64,000 nt of DNA from Rhizobium sp. NLR16a (GTDB taxonomy: Bacteria; Pseudomonadota; Alphaproteobacteria; Rhizobiales; Rhizobiaceae). This document shows, piece by piece, positions 55,169 to 64,000 of this stretch. Below the pieces are notes generated by a model. That model saw only the letters and a list, made by a program, of their open reading frames with translations. It made no database searches and had not been told where the DNA came from. How positions within the stretch are numbered: position 1 is the first letter of the stretch; each line of letters opens with the position of its first letter. The position numbers and the translations under genes are program-made. Location of the stretch: positions 62,001-126,000 of the forward strand of contig NZ_CP072869.1 in assembly GCF_017948245.1 (NCBI RefSeq), read 5' to 3'.

Positions 55169-55434
55169 AACGCGGATTGGTGCGGAGGCTGATGCAGGTG
55201 CAGTGCCGCCGCTCGGCGTTCAATAAAGCTTCAGCTTATCCCACCCAACTCGCGAGAATTTGGATGGCCATCGATTGTTGGAACTCCCGGCTCCGCTGGA
55301 AGTGTCGTCTGAGGAAAAACAGCTAAGCAATTTCGCCCGGGCGCCACGAACTCCTCGGAGGGACCGCGCGTTAGAATTGAGTCTTCTCAAGTAGCCTTGA
55401 TGTTAGCCCAACCGCAACAACAGTCAGGTGAACC

Positions 55435-56922
55435 ATGGCAAAAAGGCGAATACTTACCGGTGGGATCGCCCAGGAATCCCATAGCTTCAATCCGATCGTA
55501 ACGCGACGCGAGCGCTTTACCATAGTCGAAGGCCCCGCTGCTGTTGAATTAAACCGCGGTGCGAATTCCACGTTTGGCGGGGTGATTGACGCGGCATGCG
55601 AGGTGGGCGTCGATCTGATCGTTCCCACGCTATTTCGAGCGCAATCCGGTGGACCTGTTCAGGATCGCGTCTTCGAGGAGGTGAGTGAAATTATGGTCGA
55701 TGCCGCGAAACGCGGCAACTTCGATGCTATTGTACTTCCGCTGCACGGAGGCATGCTCACCGAGAGCTTGGCGGACCCTGAAGGCGTGTTGGTTGAGCGC
55801 CTCCGTGCGATCGTTGGGGGAGATGTGCCGATCACAGCTGCATTTGATCTCCATGCCCACGTCAAAGAAGGCACACTTGAACCTCTCGACTTCCTTTCCG
55901 GTTACCTGACAAATCCGCATGAGGATCAATCGGCGACCGCAAAAAGAGCTTTCCAGGCAGCAATGAGAATTCTGGACGGCACTTTCAACCCGGCGCTCGC
56001 CGCGACATTTCTTCCCATGCTGACACTGGGAAATGATACGACCCTGTTGGGGCCGCTCGTGGAGATCCATGCCCATGCAAGAGACGCGGTAAATCAAGGC
56101 AGGGTTCACGACGTGTCGATCTTCAACTGTCAGCAATTCCTTGACGTCGAAGGTATGGGACAGACCGTTTTGGCATATGGAAATGGCGAGATTGATGAAG
56201 CTCGGGAGGTTGCTGGCGAAATCATGCAAATGATTTGGAACTACCGTGACAATCTCATTGCAAAGTATCCCGATCTTGACGATGAGCTGAGAAAAATCAG
56301 GGAATCAGAACGGTCGATTATTATCGGCGATCAGGGAGACCGTGTCGCTGCAGGCGGACCAGGCGACAGCACCTACATTCTCAACTATCTCTTGGCGAAC
56401 AATATCGATGTCGAAACCTATTTTCCAATCTACGATCCAAACGCAGTGGAAACATGCAATCGCGCAGGCGCAGGAAAGATGATTAGCCTAAGGTTCGGCG
56501 CAAACTATTCCATAGTAAGCCCCAGCGTGACCGTCGATGGAACAATTATCAAGATTGGAGAAAATGTCCCTGTGGTATATGACGGGCCGTCTGACGGAGG
56601 CACCAAAACATACATAGAGAAATATGCTCTTTTCCAGATCGGAAAAATCAAGGTGCTGCTCACAAACCAACCCTACGCCTATATCGATCCAGATTATTTC
56701 AGGGCTATCGGTCTAGAACCCGAAAACGCAAAGATCATCGTTACTCGGTCTGGGTACCATTTTCAACTCAATTTCGCAAAAGTTGGTCGCGTTGTTACAG
56801 CCGACACTCCCGGAATGACGTCCTACAATATCGACCAATTCGGTTGGCGTCATGCGCGGCCGTTCTATCCGCTGGATAAAATTGAATTTGAACCGCGCCG
56901 ATATGAAAAGCTTCGCCGTTGA
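55435..56922 (+). CDS. M81-family (MlrC-like) metallo-enzyme, copy 1
   Basis: The 495-residue protein has the M81 pattern: ILTGGIAQESHSFNPIVTRR at the start, DAIVLPLHGGMLTESLADPE, ITAAFDLHAHVKEGTLEPLD and GDQGDRVAAGGPGDSTYILN. Members include MlrC of microcystin breakdown and enzymes of unknown substrate, all probably zinc-dependent. ATG 55435 is where the family fold begins. A 266-base gap with no gene separates it from the M24 gene. A second member lies at 57957. Confidence 0.85.
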   Translation: MAKRRILTGGIAQESHSFNPIVTRRERFTIVEGPAAVELNRGANSTFGGVIDAACEVGVDLIVPTLFRAQSGGPVQDRVFEEVSEIMVDAAKRGNFDAIVLPLHGGMLTESLADPEGVLVERLRAIVGGDVPITAAFDLHAHVKEGTLEPLDFLSGYLTNPHEDQSATAKRAFQAAMRILDGTFNPALAATFLPMLTLGNDTTLLGPLVEIHAHARDAVNQGRVHDVSIFNCQQFLDVEGMGQTVLAYGNGEIDEAREVAGEIMQMIWNYRDNLIAKYPDLDDELRKIRESERSIIIGDQGDRVAAGGPGDSTYILNYLLANNIDVETYFPIYDPNAVETCNRAGAGKMISLRFGANYSIVSPSVTVDGTIIKIGENVPVVYDGPSDGGTKTYIEKYALFQIGKIKVLLTNQPYAYIDPDYFRAIGLEPENAKIIVTRSGYHFQLNFAKVGRVVTADTPGMTSYNIDQFGWRHARPFYPLDKIEFEPRRYEKLRR

Positions 56923-57956
56923 ACATTCCGGCGTGATACTCGAGTTGTATCGCTAGGGATGCTTCTCGCCAACGCCGCGACTGAGGCTCCGATCGGAGCC
57001 TACTCCGCTGCAACATTTTCAGGCTGCGCAAAAGGTATAGGGTAGCTCCGTTGTTGAGGACTCGTTACCGCCAGTTAAACGCTTGCAACGTCGCTAACCT
57101 GATATTTTTTGGAGAGGCGACTACGCCCGGTTTCGACATCCCCCCGTCTCTAGCTCGAAAGGTTCCGCGCTTGCCAAATTTGCCGCATGCCCTTGCTCTC
57201 GTGCTCCAAGGCCAACCATCTGCGAATTTGATACGGCGTCGCGTGCACGGATTTTCGCACGGTCCTGTGGAAGAATTGAAAGGTGCACGGAGTATTGGTG
57301 GGCGATGACGAAACGTCGCCGACAACCATTGGCCGCCCGTAGATCCACATCGCGCGGATTGAGTAATAACAGCTGTTTGAGGCGCTTACGGTGATTATAG
57401 TGAACGGCCGCGAGGCGAAAATCGCCCCAGGCCCCTATATGTCATGGCAATTGCTGGGTACGCGTCTTCATTTTAACTCTGTGTCGGTGACTTTATCGTC
57501 CAGCCCACATAGGACTACTTTCAATTATTCAGTCAATCTTCTTATAATTCGGAACAAAGGGGATTCTAATACCCCGACGAAATAAAAGGGAACGAAGAAA
57601 TGTTGAATACCAGGCACTATCGCCCGAGGTGGAATTCGCAGGTTCGGCCTGAAGCAATTTTTGAATTCAATGCTCCAACTGTTGCCGGTCCCTATGTAGA
57701 CGCTCCTGTCAGCATGCGACTGATGTAGAAGCATCAGAGGTTGCCTGAATGTAGCCGTCGGAAGCAAGTGGCGGCCTGCCCATTCTGCAAATTGCATCGG
57801 ACAACTCAGCCTCACCTTCAAGGAAACCTCTTCGCTGTCTCTAGCGGGGGATGATGCACCACGCCCTTATCGGGACGAGTTGGTGAATCCGAATATCTCG
57901 CACCGCCCACTCTATAGAGCCTCCGCGGCTCTCTATCACTAGTTGGAAGGAACTCG
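56923..57956. other. Gap between the two M81 genes
   Basis: These 1,034 bases hold no complete recognised gene. On the minus strand near 57300-57180 a segment (FQFFHRTVRKSVHATPYQIR then RWLALE) resembles the DNA-binding end of AraC-type regulators, so a decayed regulator may lie here. A short open frame is at 57600. Confidence 0.4.
57600..57728 (+). CDS. Small uncertain ORF (42 residues)
   Basis: An ATG at 57600 has AAAAGGGAACGAAG upstream and opens a 42-residue frame: MLNTRHYRPRWNSQVRPEAI then FEFNAPTVAGPYVDAPVSMR. It has a good ribosome site but no family match. It could be the start of a lost gene or a real small protein. Confidence 0.3.
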   Translation: MLNTRHYRPRWNSQVRPEAIFEFNAPTVAGPYVDAPVSMRLM

Positions 57957-59486
57957 ATGAAGAAGGGGACGCGGAGAATAGCGATAGGTGGATTTATTCA
58001 TGAGACGAATACGTTCTCGCCCATCCCGACGACCATGGCGGACTTCATGAATGACGGCGAATGCCCAGGCATTCTTCGTGGAGAAGAGATCATTCGTCGC
58101 TTGAACCGAGGCAACGAATCCGTTGCCGGTTTTCTTTCCTCGCTTTACGAACTCCAACCTGATTGGCTGCCCATGGCGACCCTATGGGCCGGCGCGGCAC
58201 CATCCGCCGCTGTACCAAGATCGGTTTTCGAACCGATCTTGGAAGAGTTAGTTGCCCGCATCAAACACGCTTTGCCCCTGGATGGCGTATACCTAGATCT
58301 GCACGGCGCCATGTTCAGCGAGGGTTATCCTGACGCAGAAGGAGAGATCCTCTACCGTGTGCGCCAACTGGTCGGCCCTGACGTTGCAATTGTCGCTAGC
58401 CTCGATCCTCACGCGAATGTATCTCCCCAGATGGTTGAATATTCGGACGGGCTAATAGCCTATCGGACTTACCCTCATGTCGACGTTGCTGAAACAGGTA
58501 GCCGCGCTTTTCAATTTCTAGAGCACATGCTTCTGACGGGCAGCAAACCCTCGAAGTCGCTCCGACAAGCGGACTTTTTGATTCCCGCTGTGTTCCAACC
58601 CACCTCGATCGCGCCAAATGACAAGATTCTAGAGCACATGCTCGCACTTGAGAGCAACGTTCTCAGCATCAGCTATTGTCCCTGCTTTCCGGCGTCAGAT
58701 TTTCCCCATTGCCGGCCGGCCGTTCTCGCCTATGCGGACGACCAAGAGGCCGCTTCCTGCGCAGCTGACACTTTAGCGGAGCTAGTGCAGCGCCACGAAG
58801 GTGACTTTGTCGGCCGACTTTATCAGCCCGGCGAGGCTGTAGCAGAAGCTCTTCGTATTGCTGCCGATGAGAGCAGACCAGTCATAATTGCCGACGTGCA
58901 GGACAATCCTGGCGCCGGTGGTAGTTCTGATACCACCGGAATGCTGCGCACACTTATTGCCGCGAAAGTCAACGATGCAGCTATCGGACTGCTGTTCGAT
59001 CCGGCCGCTGCCGCGGCAGCGCACCAGGCGGGCGAAGGTGCTGAAATTCGGCTTGCTCTCGGAGGGAAATCGGGCGTGGAGGGAGATACTCCGCTTGAGG
59101 GCGACTTCATTGTCGAGAAAATCTCCGACGGGGCAGTGTTTGCAAATGGCCCCATATTTTGGGGGGTGGATGTAGCACTTGGGCTCATGGCATGTCTTCG
59201 GATCGGTGGCGTCAGGGTCGTTGTTTCTTCTAATCGGGTCCAGATGCTCGACACGGCCTTTTTTCGAGCCGCGGGCATTGCGCCCGAGCAACAGAATATC
59301 CTGGTTGTGAAAAGTACCGCTCATTTCAGAGCGGATTTCGGACCGCTAGCTGCGGACATTCTATTGGCGGCAGCGCCAGGCGCAATGCCAGCAGATCCGA
59401 CGGGTCTTCCTTGGAGGAATCTCGCGCCTGGGATTCGAACGAGGCCATTGGGTCCTCCCTTTCATCCCATCGCATCAATCACCTGA
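57957..59486 (+). CDS. M81-family (MlrC-like) metallo-enzyme, copy 2
   Basis: The 509-residue protein shares the M81 pattern: RRIAIGGFIHETNTFSPIPT, GVYLDLHGAMFSEGYPDAEG, VAIVASLDPHANVSPQMVEY, and VIIADVQDNPGAGGSSDTTG. It belongs to a different branch from the copy at 55435 (residues around the loops differ). Its stop is 27 bases before the binding-protein gene, so it should be in the operon of the peptide transporter. The substrate may be a modified peptide. The sequence is intact. Confidence 0.87.
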   Translation: MKKGTRRIAIGGFIHETNTFSPIPTTMADFMNDGECPGILRGEEIIRRLNRGNESVAGFLSSLYELQPDWLPMATLWAGAAPSAAVPRSVFEPILEELVARIKHALPLDGVYLDLHGAMFSEGYPDAEGEILYRVRQLVGPDVAIVASLDPHANVSPQMVEYSDGLIAYRTYPHVDVAETGSRAFQFLEHMLLTGSKPSKSLRQADFLIPAVFQPTSIAPNDKILEHMLALESNVLSISYCPCFPASDFPHCRPAVLAYADDQEAASCAADTLAELVQRHEGDFVGRLYQPGEAVAEALRIAADESRPVIIADVQDNPGAGGSSDTTGMLRTLIAAKVNDAAIGLLFDPAAAAAAHQAGEGAEIRLALGGKSGVEGDTPLEGDFIVEKISDGAVFANGPIFWGVDVALGLMACLRIGGVRVVVSSNRVQMLDTAFFRAAGIAPEQQNILVVKSTAHFRADFGPLAADILLAAAPGAMPADPTGLPWRNLAPGIRTRPLGPPFHPIASIT

Positions 59487-59512
59487 ACCAAGATCAATCG
59501 GAGGAGAGCAAA

Positions 59513-61102
59513 ATGAGAAATGGAAGCTTAAGAGCTTTTTTGACTAGCGCGGCAGTAGGCTTCTTTTGCGTTGTTGCAGCCCCGGTCTTCGCAGAGCAAA
59601 ACGTTTTACGCGTCGTCATCGAATCGGACCCGCCCACGCTAGATCCGACGCAGTCAACGTCAGCTGTTGTGACGTACTTCGCGGACCTCGTATATGAGCC
59701 ACTGTTCGCGTACGACTCAAAGGGAAGTGTGCAGCCACAGCTTGTCCAGAACTATACCGTCAGCGAAGACCATCTCAAATATACGTTCACCTTGCGTGAC
59801 GGCGCGACTTTTCACGATGGCAAGCCGGTTAAATCGGCCGACGTGATTGCGTCGCTGGAACGCTTCTTCTCAAAAGATTCGTCGGGTTCCGAGCTCAAAA
59901 AGCGTATCAAGGCGCTTCAAGCTTCCGATGATAAGTCTTTCACCTTGACGCTGTCGGAGCCATATGGATTCGTTTTGGACGTCTTGGCGAAACGCACGCC
60001 GACCATTCCCTACATATATCCAGCGTGGACAATCGCCGCGGGCACAGGCGTACCGATCAGCGATCACATTGGGAGCGGACCCTATATCTATGATCCCCAG
60101 GCTTCGCGCCCGGGTTCAGTTCTGACTTTGCGCCGGAATCCTCAGTACGCCGGGCGCGCTGAGCCGCAGGATCTGCTCGCCGGAAGCCGAAAAGGCGGAT
60201 CTGATGTGATCGAACTTCATTCTATGCCAGATAGTCAGACGGCCGCAAACGCTCTGACTGCCGGTGAAGTCGATTTCATTTCCGACCTTGACCCGGATTT
60301 GGTTGAACAGCTGCAGACTACGCCCGGGATCGTCGTTGGTCCTTTCGATCCAAGGAGCGGCACCATTTTGTTGCGTTTCAACTCCTTGACTCGACCCTTC
60401 AACGACGCGAGAGCGCGGCGCGCGGTTGCGATGGTCACCGACCAGTCGCAGTATTTTCCGCTGGTAACCGCAAGACCTGAGGATGGAAAAGAATGCAAAT
60501 CCATATTTACCTGTGACAGTCCCTACACGAACTTCGTTGGAAGCGACGTCATTGGAAATATGAACGTTGATGCTGCCAAAAAGCTTGTCAAAGAAAGCGG
60601 CTATGATGGCACGCCCATTGTTGTCCTTCAGCCAACTGACGTTCCAAACCTGAAGGCGGTCGCGCTGGTTGCGGCGCAGCAATTGCGTTCGATTGGTTTC
60701 AATGTGGAGGTTGCGGCTTCGGATTGGGCAACCTTGATCCAGCGTCGCGCGCTCAAAGTGCCGCAGTCTGAGGGGGGCTGGAATCTATTCGTAACTACCG
60801 CGACAGCTGACCAATTGGACTCGCCATCGAACTCACTGCCAGCGAATATGAATTGCGAAACCTCATGGGCTGGGTGGCCTTGTGACAAGGTAGCCGAAGA
60901 CATTAAGTCGGCGTTTGAAAAGGCGACCAGTGTCGACGAGCGAAAAAAACTTGCGGCCGACTTTCAAGCCCGAATCTTGGAGGTCATGCCCTACGTGCCC
61001 GCCGGGCAATTCGTATCGCTTTCCGCGTGGAGCGACAAACTTCAAAATATCGCTAAGGGCCCAGGGGCACCCTTTTATGGCATCGTAAAAAAAGCTGATT
61101 GA
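59513..61102 (+). CDS. Dipeptide/oligopeptide-type periplasmic binding protein
   Basis: The 529-residue product is a family-5 solute-binding protein (DppA/OppA type). It has a signal peptide (SAAVGFFCVVAAPVFAEQN), then the family start VIESDPPTLDPTQSTSAVVT and YTFTLRDGATFHDGKPVKSA. ATG 59513 is chosen because GGAGGAG lies before it and the signal peptide starts there. Genes for two permeases and a double ATPase follow on the same strand. The ligand is unknown. Confidence 0.9.
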   Translation: MRNGSLRAFLTSAAVGFFCVVAAPVFAEQNVLRVVIESDPPTLDPTQSTSAVVTYFADLVYEPLFAYDSKGSVQPQLVQNYTVSEDHLKYTFTLRDGATFHDGKPVKSADVIASLERFFSKDSSGSELKKRIKALQASDDKSFTLTLSEPYGFVLDVLAKRTPTIPYIYPAWTIAAGTGVPISDHIGSGPYIYDPQASRPGSVLTLRRNPQYAGRAEPQDLLAGSRKGGSDVIELHSMPDSQTAANALTAGEVDFISDLDPDLVEQLQTTPGIVVGPFDPRSGTILLRFNSLTRPFNDARARRAVAMVTDQSQYFPLVTARPEDGKECKSIFTCDSPYTNFVGSDVIGNMNVDAAKKLVKESGYDGTPIVVLQPTDVPNLKAVALVAAQQLRSIGFNVEVAASDWATLIQRRALKVPQSEGGWNLFVTTATADQLDSPSNSLPANMNCETSWAGWPCDKVAEDIKSAFEKATSVDERKKLAADFQARILEVMPYVPAGQFVSLSAWSDKLQNIAKGPGAPFYGIVKKAD

Positions 61103-61116
61103 GAGGCTCAAGCGAT

Positions 61117-62058
61117 ATGATGAATTTCGTTCTGACGAGGGTACTATCGGCACTGCCGATAGTTCCAATCGTGTCCGTAATCGTTTTTCTTTTAGTCCAT
61201 GCGGGTGGGAGTGATCCCTCCCGAATACTAGCCGGAGACACAGCCAGAGAGGAAGCGATCGCGGCACTGCGTCACCACCTGGCGCTGGACCAGCCCCTCT
61301 TTCGACAGTTCGCGGTCTGGTTTGAAAGGCTGCTCCACGGAGATTTTGGCTCATCGATCTTTTACCAGCGCCCGATCATTGATTTGGTTTTGGACAGGGT
61401 TGGCGCAACACTCGCCCTCGCGGTCGGCGTTATCTTCCTTGCAGTTGCAGTTGGTGTACCTCTCGGCGCGGTAACGGCGATGTCTTTGGGAAGTCGGCTG
61501 GATAAGTCGCTGACAGCTATCGCGTCTCTGGGGTTCTCCCTGCCAATTTTTTTGGTCGCTTATGCACTCGTGTACATATTCGCCCTGAGACTGGGCTGGC
61601 TCCCAGTTCAAGGGTATATTTCCCCGGCCGATAGCATTGCAGGATTTTTACGATCCCTGATACTTCCCGTAATGACGCTGGGGCTGTTCTATATCTCACT
61701 CTTCGCTCGCGTCACCCGCGCTACCGTTTCTGAAATCCTGAGGCAAGACTATATAAAAACCGCCGCAGCAAAGGGAGCGACGCCCGGTAGGATATTGTTC
61801 GCACACGCTCTACGAGTCGCGGCTGCTCCGCTGCTAACTTTGACCGGCACGACATTCGCTGGGCTACTGGGCGGCCTGGTTGTCACGGAGAGCCTCTACA
61901 ACATTCCTGGACTTGGGCGATTGGTTTCCGAGGCAATCCTCAAACGTGATTTCCCGATCATCCAAGGGCTCGTTCTCATAACCTCCGTTTTCTATGTTTC
62001 GTTCAATCTCGTGATTGATTTGCTTTGTGGATTTTTCGACCCGAGGGGAGCGAGATGA
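61117..62058 (+). CDS. ABC transporter permease (DppB-like)
   Basis: The 313-residue permease has about six transmembrane helices: VLSALPIVPIVSVIVFLLVH first, then the family loop with DYIKTAAAKGATPGRILFAH and ESLYNIPGLGRLVSEAILKR. The ATG at 61117 follows GAGAGG. Its stop overlaps the start of the next permease (ATGA). Confidence 0.92.
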   Translation: MMNFVLTRVLSALPIVPIVSVIVFLLVHAGGSDPSRILAGDTAREEAIAALRHHLALDQPLFRQFAVWFERLLHGDFGSSIFYQRPIIDLVLDRVGATLALAVGVIFLAVAVGVPLGAVTAMSLGSRLDKSLTAIASLGFSLPIFLVAYALVYIFALRLGWLPVQGYISPADSIAGFLRSLILPVMTLGLFYISLFARVTRATVSEILRQDYIKTAAAKGATPGRILFAHALRVAAAPLLTLTGTTFAGLLGGLVVTESLYNIPGLGRLVSEAILKRDFPIIQGLVLITSVFYVSFNLVIDLLCGFFDPRGAR

Positions 62059-62900
62059 TTAACTCAAATCAACGGTGGTACATTCAGCTTTTGCAAGATC
62101 CTCTGACAGCGTGCGCGCTCTTTTTCGTTCTGTTGTTTTGCCTAACGGCGATAGCGGCGCCCCTGATCGCGATTCACGATCCAGCGCTTCTCAACCCAAC
62201 GTCAAGGCTAAGGCCACCATCGTGGGACAACTGGTTGGGAACCGACCAGCTGGGGCGAGACGTGTTCTCACGAGCGTTATACGGTGCTCGGGTCTCGCTT
62301 GCCATTGGCGCGATTTGCGGATTGGTCGTGCTCGTCACAGGAGCGATACTTGGGCTTCTCGCTGGTTATGTTCGCTGGCTAGACACAGTGATTATGGCCG
62401 TAATGGACGGTTTGATGGCTGTGCCTGCGGTATTGCTTGGGGTGGCGTCCCTGATGGCCATCGGAAGCAACACATTTGGGTTGATATTCGCTATCTCGCT
62501 GCCTTTTTTGCCTGAGATAACACGTTTGACACGCAGTCTGGCTCTTACCATACGAAACGAGCCATTTGTCGAGGCTGCGGTTATGGCCGGCACGGGTACT
62601 GCACGCATACTGTGGCGGCATATTCTGCCGAATGCAGTCGCGCCATTGATCGTGTTGACAAGCTACGTCGCAGCGTCTTCTATTATTGCCGAGGCAATAC
62701 TCAGCTTTATTGGGATTGGTACGCCACCAGAACTCCCGAGCTGGGGCAACATGATCGCTGATGGACGAAATTCATTTCAGCGCGCGCCTTGGGTAATTTT
62801 TGTCCCAAGTACATTTCTCGCGCTCGTTGTCCTTGCAATCAACATTATTGGTGATCGGATGCGCGATGTGACAGATCCTCTCAGCCATGGAGGTCATTGA
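62055..62900 (+). CDS. ABC transporter permease (DppC-like)
   Basis: The 281-residue permease has the DppC features WLGTDQLGRDVFSRALYGAR, VMDGLMAVPAVLLGVASLMA and EAILSFIGIGTPPELPSWGN. It pairs with the permease before it. The ATG at 62055 is inside the previous stop; its own stop shares a base with the ATPase start. Both overlaps suggest coupled translation. Confidence 0.93.
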   Translation: MINSNQRWYIQLLQDPLTACALFFVLLFCLTAIAAPLIAIHDPALLNPTSRLRPPSWDNWLGTDQLGRDVFSRALYGARVSLAIGAICGLVVLVTGAILGLLAGYVRWLDTVIMAVMDGLMAVPAVLLGVASLMAIGSNTFGLIFAISLPFLPEITRLTRSLALTIRNEPFVEAAVMAGTGTARILWRHILPNAVAPLIVLTSYVAASSIIAEAILSFIGIGTPPELPSWGNMIADGRNSFQRAPWVIFVPSTFLALVVLAINIIGDRMRDVTDPLSHGGH

Positions 62901-64000
62901 TGTCTGTCCCTGATCCGGTACTTTCTATCCAGAATTTGACCATCACGCTACCTTTGAGCGGAGATCGCCGAGAGGCGGTCAAAGACCTATCCCTTGACGT
63001 CGCGCGGGGCGAAATAGTCTGCATCGTCGGCGAAAGCGGATCCGGAAAGTCCGTGACGGCTTTCACGATCATGAACCTACTGGCGCGTGGCCTTGTCGTC
63101 CAAACCGGAAAGATGTGGTACGGCGGGCGCGACCTTCTCGCACTGAATGTGCGTGATCGGCGGGAGCTTTCCGGAAAATCGATCGCGATGGTATTCCAGG
63201 AGCCCATGTCGGCGCTCAACCCGGTTCTGACTATCGGGTGGCAAATCGAAGAGGTTTTGAAAATACATGAGAGGACGTTGTCGGCGAGCCAGAGACGTTC
63301 GAAAGTTCTCGAAATTTTGGATGCGGTGCATCTGCCCGATCCGCAAGTGATTGCACGAGCCTACCCGAGCCAGATCTCAGGCGGGCAGCGGCAGCGGGTG
63401 ATGATCGCAATGGCGATCATCTTAAAGCCAGACATCTTAATTGCTGATGAGCCGACTACGGCTCTAGACGTCACAACGCAGGCGCAAATCCTGCGACTGT
63501 TGGACGAACTGCGACGCGAGACAGGGATGGGCGTTCTCTTTGTTACCCATGATATCGGAGTGGTTCGCGATATCGCGGATCGGGTAATAGTTATGCGGGG
63601 CGGACGGGTGGTCGAGGCCGGCACAGCCAGCGATGTCCTCGACAATCCTAAAGAAGATTATAGTCGATTGCTGATAAATTCTATTCCGTCCGCCATTCCT
63701 CCAGAAGTGAAGCGGACATCATCGGATGACGTGCTGTTGACTGTACGGGGGGTGGACAAAAACTATAGGCGTGGTGTTTTCACCGTACACGAAACTAAAG
63801 CCGTCTGCGGTGTTAACCTGACAATAAAGCGTGGGGAGGTTGTGAGCATTGTCGGCGAGTCCGGGTCTGGTAAGAGCACGCTCGCCCGGATAATTGCAGG
63901 TCTCGTCCCGAGCAGCGCCGGCTCGGTAGAATTTAACCGCAGCCTTGAGGTCGTCCGAGGCGGCCCTTACCGCCAAGTGCAGATGGTGTTTCAGGACCCC
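62900..64000 (+). CDS. Double ABC transporter ATPase (DppD-DppF fusion, cut by window end)
   Basis: Two ATPase domains follow in one frame that runs off the window end. The first (from residue 8) has GESGSGKSVTAFTIM, the signature ISGGQRQRVMIAMAI, DILIADEPTTALD and VLFVTHDIGVVRDIADRVIV. The second starts near residue 275 with LLTVRGVDKNYRRGVF and again has GESGSGKSTLARIIAG and QVQMVFQDP before the end. Such fused DppDF-type ATPases are common in peptide-type importers. The start ATG at 62900 shares its first base with the previous stop codon. Confidence 0.93.
   Translation, partial: MSVPDPVLSIQNLTITLPLSGDRREAVKDLSLDVARGEIVCIVGESGSGKSVTAFTIMNLLARGLVVQTGKMWYGGRDLLALNVRDRRELSGKSIAMVFQEPMSALNPVLTIGWQIEEVLKIHERTLSASQRRSKVLEILDAVHLPDPQVIARAYPSQISGGQRQRVMIAMAIILKPDILIADEPTTALDVTTQAQILRLLDELRRETGMGVLFVTHDIGVVRDIADRVIVMRGGRVVEAGTASDVLDNPKEDYSRLLINSIPSAIPPEVKRTSSDDVLLTVRGVDKNYRRGVFTVHETKAVCGVNLTIKRGEVVSIVGESGSGKSTLARIIAGLVPSSAGSVEFNRSLEVVRGGPYRQVQMVFQDP

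Overview
The window looks like part of a rhizobial symbiosis plasmid or island (Rhizobium/Sinorhizobium type). It holds nifHDKENX-fdxB, both cbb3 oxidase operons fixNOQP and fixGHIS, a sigma-54 gene, SyrB-like regulators, NifA- and FNR/FixK-type sites, and many broken mobile-element and gene fragments. The species cannot be fixed from this sequence alone.

Left part (1-9150): the 5' end of thiC with its TPP riboswitch, a secreted chorismate-lyase-like protein, decayed pieces (a transposase, a sugar-binding protein, an ETF-beta/FixA-like start, IS481 and IS3 ends, hemN), a small XRE regulator, an ACT-domain protein, a TlpA-like redoxin behind a NifA/sigma-54 promoter, and two SyrB-like regulators.

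Fix/nif part (9158-33700): on the minus strand run fixN-O-Q-P, fixG-H-I-S and then rpoN. The fix operons carry FNR/FixK boxes and rpoN carries a NifA site. An intact IS66 element (19908-22735, 8-bp target duplication) separates this block from the nif block. The nif block is nifH-D-K-E-N-X(truncated)-fdxB followed, same strand, by aspartate-semialdehyde dehydrogenase and aspartate kinase.

Right of nifH (33450-44660), on the plus strand, the nifH control region is repeated in inverted orientation and drives a redoxin gene. A third, diverged copy lies before an EctB-like aminotransferase. Then come an ATP-grasp ligase, a D-Ala-D-Ala-ligase-like ATP-grasp enzyme, a short glutamyl-tRNA-reductase homologue behind another sigma-54 promoter, a second ATP-grasp ligase and an MFS exporter. 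Taken together with asd and aspartate kinase, this reads as a NifA-controlled route from aspartate through diaminobutyrate to an amide-linked, exported small molecule. This is the best candidate for an undescribed system.

The last 19 kb (45320-64000) looks catabolic: a HisD/HpsN-like dehydrogenase, a cupin regulator, a polyamine-type ABC transporter, an Asp/Glu-racemase-fold enzyme, M20 and M24 hydrolases, two M81 (MlrC-like) enzymes and a dipeptide-type ABC transporter cut by the window end. A synthesis-plus-uptake arrangement next to nif resembles the rhizopine concept, but the link between the two halves is inference.
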